This document shows positions 58,112 to 64,000 of a DNA stretch of 64,000 nucleotides, one piece after another. This DNA is from Croceicoccus marinus. GTDB taxonomy: Bacteria > Pseudomonadota > Alphaproteobacteria > Sphingomonadales > Sphingomonadaceae. The stretch spans positions 1-64,000 of the forward strand of contig NZ_CP019603.1 of assembly GCF_001661675.2 (NCBI RefSeq), given 5' to 3'. The notes under the pieces are model-generated. The model saw nothing but the letters and a program-made list of their open reading frames with translations. It ran no database searches and was not told where the DNA came from. The position numbers and the translations under genes are program-made. Position 1 is the stretch's first letter, and each line of letters begins with the position of its first letter.

Positions 58112-58123
58112 ATTCTATAGAAT
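58112..58123. promoter_or_regulatory. Palindrome upstream of the second gntR gene
   Basis: ATTCTATAGAAT is a perfect 12-bp palindrome 40-51 bp before the gntR start. It differs from the TGGTNNNACCA sites, so it would be read by a different protein, possibly this GntR itself. Confidence 0.4.
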
Positions 58124-58226
58124 GTTTTGTTGCGCGAGCAGCACTTCGACCGATCGACGGATCGACCGCCAATCCCCCGGAAATGATCGTGTCAGTATCG
58201 GCCAGCCCGAACTTGCCGGGCCCGAA

Positions 58227-58525
58227 TCATGGCCATTGCGAAAGCCTGCCCCCCATCCCGTCGAACACCGGCTTCATCTGTTCCGGTACGTTTCCGATGC
58301 CAACGCCGGTTCCGAAATTCACGCCTCGCCGTTCGTAGATCCGCCAGCCGTCGGGGTGCGCCGCAGGCGATCCTGATAGCCGCCGATGGCCAGCAGGTCC
58401 GTCTGCGCATGTTCGTCGCCATCTTCGCGATGGAACCAGTGCCACGCCATGATGCGGGAACTAGCGCGGGCCTCGTCGCCGTCGATCTCGATGGTGCTTT
58501 GCAAGGAAATTCCCGCGCCCAGCAC
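58227..58525 (-). pseudogene. SnoaL/NTF2-like protein, N-terminally truncated and frameshifted
   Basis: The minus strand from about 58500 reads STIEIDGDEARASSRIMAWH, then QTDLLAIGGYQDRLRRTP, and in the next frame DGWRIYERRGVNFGTGVGIG and PVFDGMGGRLSQWP to the stop at 58227. This is the second half of a SnoaL-like cone-shaped domain of the type encoded near dehydrogenases. The first half, with its YxxxxD segment, is absent. It abuts the end of the phosphotransferase gene. Confidence 0.55.
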
Positions 58526-59614
58526 TAGATTGACGCGTCGACCAGCTTGGCGGTCTCGAGATCTTCATAGGCTGTCGTCAGGCGAAGGTGGTTCATCACA
58601 TTGATTTCCCACCCGTAATTTACGACCGGAGTGGTAAGCCACCCGATATAGACCGCCCATACCATCATGTGCCGATACTCGTTCCAGACCGTATCCATCG
58701 ATGGCGCGTTCGCGACGCCTTCCTGCGACAGCCGGTCGAGATAATAGGCAAGCAAGTCACGTTCGCTGCCGCGCCGATCTTCGATCGAAAGCCCGGTTGC
58801 GATAATATAGCTGACGTCGTGCATAGCATAGCCGCGTACCATCAGTTGCCAGTCGAGCAGTCCGGCGACACCGTTGGGCAGCCGGTAGGTGTTCCCAAAG
58901 TGCGTGTCGCCGTGGAGCAGTGTCTGAGGCAGGGTCGATTGATGCCGCTGAAGTGCCTGGACGCCCGCCAGAAGTCGGTCAGGCGTGGAGCGGAGCCGCT
59001 GCACCATCTCGCGCTTGAAGTTTTCGTTCTCAACCTCATGCGCAATATAGGATGGAGCCACACGGTTCATCAGATCCGTCACCTTGCCCTCGATATGGGT
59101 CTCGACCCAGACGAGATCGCCCGATAAACGCGGTGAATCCCAGAAGCGGGCGTGAAGACTTGCCAATTGGTCGAGCAGCAGGCGGATATCGTCCGGTGCG
59201 CTGCGTCGTATTGGGAAAGGTTGCACCGCGTTCGGTCAGGTCTTCCAGCAACAAACCGAAATGGGTGGATTCCGCATTGAAATCCCCTCCGTAGCAGCGG
59301 GGCGCCTCAATCGTCAGTTCGGGACGAATGTTCAGGTAGAATGCGACTTCGTTGGCGTAAAAGGGTGCCATCACCTCATCGATCGCGCGGGTCAGCTTGA
59401 TGACCAGCCGGGTCGGAATATCGGCGGGCGATCCGGCGGCATAGTCGACTTCGATCGCAACGCGTCCGGCGGTCGATACCATCTGTTCGCCGTAAGTCTT
59501 GGCATCGAGTATACGAACAGCCGTGACTGATGCGGATGGATTCGTGGTCGCCAGCAAAAGATTGATGTAGTCCGGCGTAATCGCGTCGGTTGATGTTGGA
59601 TGGGCTAGAGCCAT
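58525..59614 (-). pseudogene. Phosphotransferase family (APH/choline-kinase fold) protein, frameshifted
   Basis: Kinase-fold proteins of this group are often encoded beside acyl-CoA dehydrogenases. The N-terminal part from 59614 runs MALAHPTSTDAITPDYINLL to FGLLLEDLTERGATFPNT. The C-terminal part, in another frame, has DDIRLLLDQLASLHARFWDS, LLHGDTHFGNTYRLPNGVAG (Brenner-like HGDxHxGN, catalytic Asp) and LLDWQLMVRGYAMHDVSYI (DFG-like Asp). One extra base near 59195 joins them. Corrected length is about 362 residues. Whether the break is real needs read data. Confidence 0.75.
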
Positions 59615-59735
59615 GATCCTTATCCCTTATTTCGCGGCTATTGGCCTAATCGGCAATCAAGGCTTCGTGCGCCGTAGGGCGCGTCCGTCACCTGTTCGCC
59701 GATCTAAGTGGCGAACGCCGTCATCGTGGCCCTTC

Positions 59736-61334
59736 CTATTTCATCTTCTTGAGTTCGCGCAGTGCGCGATTGGCCGCGATGCGCCCCGCAATACCCGATA
59801 CGCCGCCGCCCGGATGGGCGCCCGCGCCGCCGATAAGGAAGCCGGGGAATGGCGGCTTGGGCCCGCCAAAGCCTGTGGCGGGACGATGGACCCCGGCGCG
59901 CAGGGCACCGAAATCGACGTGGGTGACACAGCCGTTGGTGACGTTGAGCCGCTTCTCACGCTCGCGCGCGGTTTCGACGAACCGGCCCACTTCGGTATCG
60001 AGACCGTCATAGAACTCACCTAGCTGCGTCTTGATCGACGTCATCGTGCGATCCTTGAGCTGCTGCGACCAGCCCTCGCGCGCATCGACTGCGATGCTGG
60101 GGAGGTAGACATAGGCCAGCGAACCGCCCGGAGGAGCCTGCGTCGGGTCCGAGTTCGACAGTGGCGTCACCGACACCGCATGTCGCCTCGGAATATCGCC
60201 GCGGCGGGCGGCGGCAAAGGACTCGCGCACTTCATCGGGCGTGCCAATCAGGCCCACGGCCTTGTTGAGATCGGCATCGTCGTGACGCAGGTCCTGATGC
60301 TTCTTCAGCGTCAGCGGACCCGACATCGCCAGATTGGCGAGGAAGGGGGCGGCATTGGAACGGTTCGCGGGCGCGTGCTCGATGCGCTTCATCAACGTGC
60401 GGGGCACGCAGCCAGGCGTGGTCAGGCGCATGGCCGTGCGCGGATCGCAGGTGGCGATCACCATCTTGGAACGAATGACCCGGCCATCCTGCAGCCGCAC
60501 ACCTTTTGCCGCGCCATCGTCGACGATGATCTCGGCAACAGGAGCATTGAGTTCGATCTGCGCGCCCGACGCCTCGATACTGCGCGCCAGCGCGTCGGAG
60601 AACGACTGGAGGCTGCCGATGGGCTTGCCCGTGCCATATTTGTGGGTGACGGCGAAAATCATATAGGCGGCCGCATTGCCATCGTCGTCGACGGGGCCGG
60701 CGCCCGCGGCAATGCCCAGCAGCAGTGCGATGGTCGCCGGATGTTCGAAACGCTCGCATGCGACCTGGTCGGCGGTGGCCTTAGACAGCGCCACCAGCTC
60801 GTCCTTCAGCCGCACGTTGCGTACTGCGCTGCCGATCATCTTGGACATGTTCTTCACGTCGGGACGCCCGGGTTCCGACATCATGATCGGAAAGCCGATG
60901 TCCATCATGACGTTCAGCGTCTTCATGAACTCCAGATAGGCCTTGCCGTCATTGCGATTGATGCGCGCGATGTCTTCGGCGGTGCGGCGATAATCGTAGA
61001 ACAGCGCGATCGAACTGCCATCGGGATGGAGATAGGCGTAGGTCGGATCGGGATCGACCGTGCGCAGCCCGTATTTGGGCAGGTCGAAATCCTCGATGAT
61101 CCCGGATTTGCGGGCGAACAGCAGTTCCACGGCGCATGGCGTGACGAGGTGTTCGGGCGCTTCGGGGATCATATAGCCCGAACTGGTCATGCCGCCGACC
61201 TTGTCGAGCCGCTCTACCACGAGCACTTTCTTGCCCTCGCGCGCCAGATATCCGGCAGCGGCCATGCCATTGTGGCCGGCGCCAATCACGACGGTGTCAA
61301 ACTGGTCGGCGTCAATGTTGGGGTGCGTTGCCAT
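59736..61334 (-). CDS. FAD-dependent NAD(P)/phytoene-desaturase-like oxidoreductase
   Basis: 532 residues. DTVVIGAGHNGMAAAGYLAR followed by a Glu (VLVVERLDKVGG) is the FAD Rossmann site. The C-terminus has FLIGGAGAHPGGGVSGIAGR, the second FAD-contact block of CrtI/PYROXD2-like enzymes. It is shorter in carotenoid motifs than true desaturases and no crt genes are near, so a role in catabolism of an isoprenoid-like or alicyclic compound is more likely; this is inference. It shares a strand and close spacing (3 bp) with the upstream SDR gene. Confidence 0.88.
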   Translation of the reverse strand: MATHPNIDADQFDTVVIGAGHNGMAAAGYLAREGKKVLVVERLDKVGGMTSSGYMIPEAPEHLVTPCAVELLFARKSGIIEDFDLPKYGLRTVDPDPTYAYLHPDGSSIALFYDYRRTAEDIARINRNDGKAYLEFMKTLNVMMDIGFPIMMSEPGRPDVKNMSKMIGSAVRNVRLKDELVALSKATADQVACERFEHPATIALLLGIAAGAGPVDDDGNAAAYMIFAVTHKYGTGKPIGSLQSFSDALARSIEASGAQIELNAPVAEIIVDDGAAKGVRLQDGRVIRSKMVIATCDPRTAMRLTTPGCVPRTLMKRIEHAPANRSNAAPFLANLAMSGPLTLKKHQDLRHDDADLNKAVGLIGTPDEVRESFAAARRGDIPRRHAVSVTPLSNSDPTQAPPGGSLAYVYLPSIAVDAREGWSQQLKDRTMTSIKTQLGEFYDGLDTEVGRFVETAREREKRLNVTNGCVTHVDFGALRAGVHRPATGFGGPKPPFPGFLIGGAGAHPGGGVSGIAGRIAANRALRELKKMK

Positions 61335-61337
61335 GGT

Positions 61338-62174
61338 TCAGGCGTCTGCCGTTGTGGTGTAGGCCTTGCCCCATTCTGCCAGGGCCAGCAGGCGGGTCTT
61401 GCGATCGCACTGGATCTGCGGGATCTTTGCCTCGTCCGGTCCGTCGGGGACCAGCACCAGCGGTTCCTTGCCCAAGCTGGCCAGCGCCAGCGCGCACACG
61501 TCGTCAGGGTCATAGGCGATGGAGTAGTCCATCCCCAGCCCCTCGGTTGACTTGCGCAGCGTAGGCGTATCCATGATCGGGGCGCCCATGCCGAGAATAT
61601 CGACATTCTGCCCGTCAAGTTCGGCCCAGAGCGATTCCACGAAGTTCAGTTCGAAAGCCTTGGTGGCGGAATACATGACGAGCCAAGGCTGGCCGCCAAG
61701 TCCGGCACCAGAGGACATGACGATGATGCCGCCCTTGCCGCGCTTTAGGAAGCGGTTGCTAAAGCCGTGGGTGGCTTCCAGCACATTGGCGGCGTTCATC
61801 GTCAGCAATCGCAGCGACCGTTCGACCGGCGAGGCGAGGAAGCTGTTGCCCGCCCCGTCCGCACCGGCATTGGAGATGTACAGACCCACGTCGAGATCGG
61901 CGGTTTCCTCGACAATGCGGCCACCAGCGCCCTGCTCGGTCAGATCGGCAACAAGCGCGCGGAATTCGATACCGTATTCGGAAGCGAGCTGCTTTCCCAG
62001 CGCGTCGAGCGCCTCTTGCCGGCGCGAGATGAGGACGAGGTTGATGCCCATGGCGGCAAGCTGCCTGGCATAGCACGCACCCGTGCCGTCGGAGGCACCA
62101 GCGATGACGGCCCAGGGACCATATTTCCCCGAAAAGGCGGCCCGGTCGAAATCGGGCAGGTCGATCTTGCGCAT
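61338..62174 (-). CDS. Short-chain dehydrogenase/reductase (SDR)
   Basis: 278 residues from ATG 62174 (MRKIDLPDFDRAAFSGKYGP); a TTG at 62195 is also in frame. WAVIAGASDGTGACYARQLA carries the glycine-rich nucleotide motif and LVLISRRQEAL the Arg pair that suggests NADPH. SNAGADGAGNSF replaces the usual NNAG. The catalytic Ser is in IVMSSGAGLGG and Tyr-Lys in MYSATKAFELN. It is three bases upstream of the FAD oxidoreductase gene and likely co-transcribed. It resembles the KAR/17-beta-HSD type group. Confidence 0.88.
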   Translation of the reverse strand: MRKIDLPDFDRAAFSGKYGPWAVIAGASDGTGACYARQLAAMGINLVLISRRQEALDALGKQLASEYGIEFRALVADLTEQGAGGRIVEETADLDVGLYISNAGADGAGNSFLASPVERSLRLLTMNAANVLEATHGFSNRFLKRGKGGIIVMSSGAGLGGQPWLVMYSATKAFELNFVESLWAELDGQNVDILGMGAPIMDTPTLRKSTEGLGMDYSIAYDPDDVCALALASLGKEPLVLVPDGPDEAKIPQIQCDRKTRLLALAEWGKAYTTTADA

Positions 62175-62195
62175 AAGCTTTTCTGTTCCTTTCAA

Positions 62196-62675
62196 TTGCC
62201 GCAGGCGCGTGCTGGCCCCGGCGATGCTGTTTGCGGCGCAGCCTATAGATACGTGAAGTGGCGCCCGCCTATCGAGGGGAGGGCGGGCGGGAAGGCTCGG
62301 AGCCTGCCGGCCCGCTCAATGTTCGCGGTCTTGCCGGTGACGACTCCGGTATAATTTCCGACCGCCGCGCGTGTATAGAGATAGGCGAAGCGGGCGCGGT
62401 CCGTCGCGCCCTCCATTGGAATCGCAAGTCCTGCCGCTTGCGCCCGATCGTGCGTGGCGGTTCAGGCCGCGATGTTGGGCTGGCGATAGCCGATATAATG
62501 CAGCGCGATAGTGCGATCGTTTGGGAAAGGGCATCGATAGGTCTAGGCCATGCGAAGCGAGGTTCGATCAGCACAGCCTTTCGCAGATCTAGGTGCGAGT
62601 GCGTGCGGATGATAACTGGATTGCCCTAAAGATCGCGGAATTCTTCTTACAAGTCGATTCCCACCGTCAAATCCC
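62196..62675. other. Gene-free stretch between P450 and SDR genes
   Basis: No supported gene. A minus-strand frame ends TIALHYIGYRQPNIAA at about 62470, which could be the tail of a lost protein, but nothing upstream of it continues in any frame. GGGCGGGCGGG near 62280 is low-complexity. Confidence 0.35.
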
Positions 62676-63974
62676 CTACGCTCCGTCGACATCCCACAGC
62701 ACATGCAGGGCATCAGGCCCGCGCATGTTCAGGCCGCGGATTTCGGGCTGGGGATAGGCCGGGTCAAAGCGCAGGCCCGGAAGGTCGAGTATCTCTTCCA
62801 GCGCGACCTCCATCTCGGTCAGCGCCATGTGCATGCCAAGACACATGTGCGGCCCAAAGCCAAAACTCAGCAGCGGCCGCATCGGGCGCTTGAGCCACAG
62901 CCGGTCGGGATCATCGTACACTTCGGGATCGCGGTTGGCGGAAGCGATCGAGCATAGCACCGCCGTTCCCTTGGGTATGGTCATTCCGCCGATTTCCATG
63001 TCGCGGGCGGCAATACGGGCAACCGCGCCGGCCGTGGGATCGCGGCGCATGGTCTCCATGACCGCCTTGGGCACAAGGCTGAGATCCTGGCGCAGTTCCT
63101 CCAGCACGTCCGGCTCTTCCAGCAACTGTACCATCATATTGGCAAAGCTGCGGGTCGTCGTTTCGCCTGCGGCCAGCAGCAGCATGCGGATGAAGTTCGC
63201 GATATCCTCGTCGCTGAACTTCTCGCCCTCATGCTCGGTCGTCATCATATAGCCGAGGATGTCGTTACGCATTTCACCGCGCGCGCGATATTGCTGCACG
63301 ATCGGCATCAGCGTTTCGAACATGGATTGCCCGGCGACCATCGATTGGGGGATGGTGACCTTGGCGACTTCGGGATCGGTCTGCGGGGCGGCGACGACCT
63401 GAATGGCCCAGCTTGCCAGATTGCCCAGCAGGTCTTCGTCATGCGGAAAGCCGAAATAGGCATACATCGCGCGAATGGGGAAGGGCAGGGCAAACTCGCG
63501 CAGCAGGTCCGCCTTGCCGTTGGGGCGCAGTTTCTCGACGAATTCGTTCACAACCACCGGACGGATCAGCGTTTCCATCAGCTTGCGGATCTGGCCGCGC
63601 ATGAACGGCTTTTGCAGCGTCTTGCGGTATTTGGTGTGTTCCTCGCCATCCATCGCGGTGAGCAACAGATTGTCGACTGCCGCCCCGAACCCGTCACCGA
63701 CGATATAGCTGAGCCAGTCGTCGGGGTTCATCAACACCGAATGGATGTCATTATAGCGGTAGAGCGTCACCACAGGGCGGCCCGTCATCATATAGTCGGC
63801 CATGCTGGGAATGCTGTTTTCCTGCAGCAGGTCGCCGTGCATCACGGGGCACTTGGCGCGCTTTTCCTCGAACATCGGATAGGGGTTGGCGGGTGCGGCA
63901 CCCGAATAGCCGTGGGTGACGAGCGAGTAATCCCTGACCATCTGGTCGAGCATTGCATTATATTTGCCGGTCAT
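62676..63974 (-). CDS. Cytochrome P450
   Basis: 432 residues from ATG 63974, with GGAAAG just before it. The I-helix is LLLAAGETTTRSFANMM, with Glu in place of the common His/Asp beside the Thr pair. ExxR is represented by VMETMRRDP. The haem loop is FGFGPHMCLGMHMALTEM with the thiolate Cys. It is clearly different from the P450 at 46893. No ferredoxin or reductase gene is near. It is the first gene of the minus-strand block visible here, and its promoter is cut by the window edge. Confidence 0.93.
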   Translation of the reverse strand: MTGKYNAMLDQMVRDYSLVTHGYSGAAPANPYPMFEEKRAKCPVMHGDLLQENSIPSMADYMMTGRPVVTLYRYNDIHSVLMNPDDWLSYIVGDGFGAAVDNLLLTAMDGEEHTKYRKTLQKPFMRGQIRKLMETLIRPVVVNEFVEKLRPNGKADLLREFALPFPIRAMYAYFGFPHDEDLLGNLASWAIQVVAAPQTDPEVAKVTIPQSMVAGQSMFETLMPIVQQYRARGEMRNDILGYMMTTEHEGEKFSDEDIANFIRMLLLAAGETTTRSFANMMVQLLEEPDVLEELRQDLSLVPKAVMETMRRDPTAGAVARIAARDMEIGGMTIPKGTAVLCSIASANRDPEVYDDPDRLWLKRPMRPLLSFGFGPHMCLGMHMALTEMEVALEEILDLPGLRFDPAYPQPEIRGLNMRGPDALHVLWDVDGA

Positions 63975-64000
63975 TTCACTTTCCAATCCATGCGGTGCAG

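Noticed and set aside
60180..61550. 456-codon plus-strand frame
   Set aside because: Antisense to the FAD oxidoreductase, which has intact N- and C-terminal FAD motifs.

Overview
The window looks like a piece of a sphingomonad-type alphaproteobacterial genome (Sphingomonadales, Novosphingobium/Sphingobium-like). I infer this from the high GC content, three large TonB-dependent receptors, the sphingomonad style of the copA/copB copper genes, the alphaproteobacterial hut genes and the many aromatic or isoprenoid catabolism enzymes. No rRNA, tRNA, CRISPR array or phage was seen.

Layout. (1) 1-7.5 kb is a copper/heavy-metal resistance island: copA, copB, a DUF411 remnant and several small Met/His-rich exported proteins. 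It is preceded by remains of a nitronate monooxygenase, a pRiA4b ORF-3-like gene and a ParDE toxin-antitoxin pair. Nearly every gene here is broken by one-base indels, mostly single-base losses. (2) 7.5-19.2 kb is an intact histidine-utilisation locus. hutI-hutH-hutG-hutU lie on the minus strand, divergent from hutF-hutC on the plus strand. They are followed by a TonB receptor and two PepSY membrane proteins. Two TGTATANACA sites, one in the divergent promoter and one before the receptor, suggest that HutC controls the receptor too. (3) 19.2-22.7 kb is an insertion zone with two IS5-type elements, a decayed TetR gene and a cytochrome c/serine-recombinase junction. (4) 23.1-50.7 kb is a largely intact catabolic island. 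It contains two aldehyde dehydrogenases, a Zn alcohol dehydrogenase, a VanA-type Rieske oxygenase, an acyl-CoA dehydrogenase with its own ETF and ETF-quinone oxidoreductase, an SDR, two TonB receptors, a phthalate-dioxygenase-type oxygenase with its reductase, an MFS transporter, a GMC oxidoreductase, a class III CoA-transferase, a P450 and LysR, GntR and MerR regulators. Six sites close to AATGGTNNNACCATT lie in its promoters, including that of the gntR gene itself, which points to one FadR/PdhR-like regulon. (5) 51.2-54.2 kb is IS110/IS3 debris holding broken pieces of an E2 acyltransferase gene and of putA. (6) 56.1-64 kb is a second catabolic block on the minus strand: acyl-CoA dehydrogenase, GntR regulator, frameshifted phosphotransferase, phytoene-desaturase-like FAD enzyme, SDR and a second P450.

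How the parts may work together. The island in (4) looks like a pathway that imports a poorly soluble organic compound through TonB receptors, hydroxylates or demethylates it (P450, Rieske enzymes), oxidises alcohol to aldehyde to acid (ADH or GMC enzyme, then ALDH), activates the acid as a CoA ester (CoA-transferase) and dehydrogenates it, with electrons passed by ETF and ETF-QO to quinone. The substrate cannot be named from sequence. The best candidate for something undescribed is this GntR-operator-linked island, with its tandem-HTH LysR regulator and a Cys-rich small ORF.
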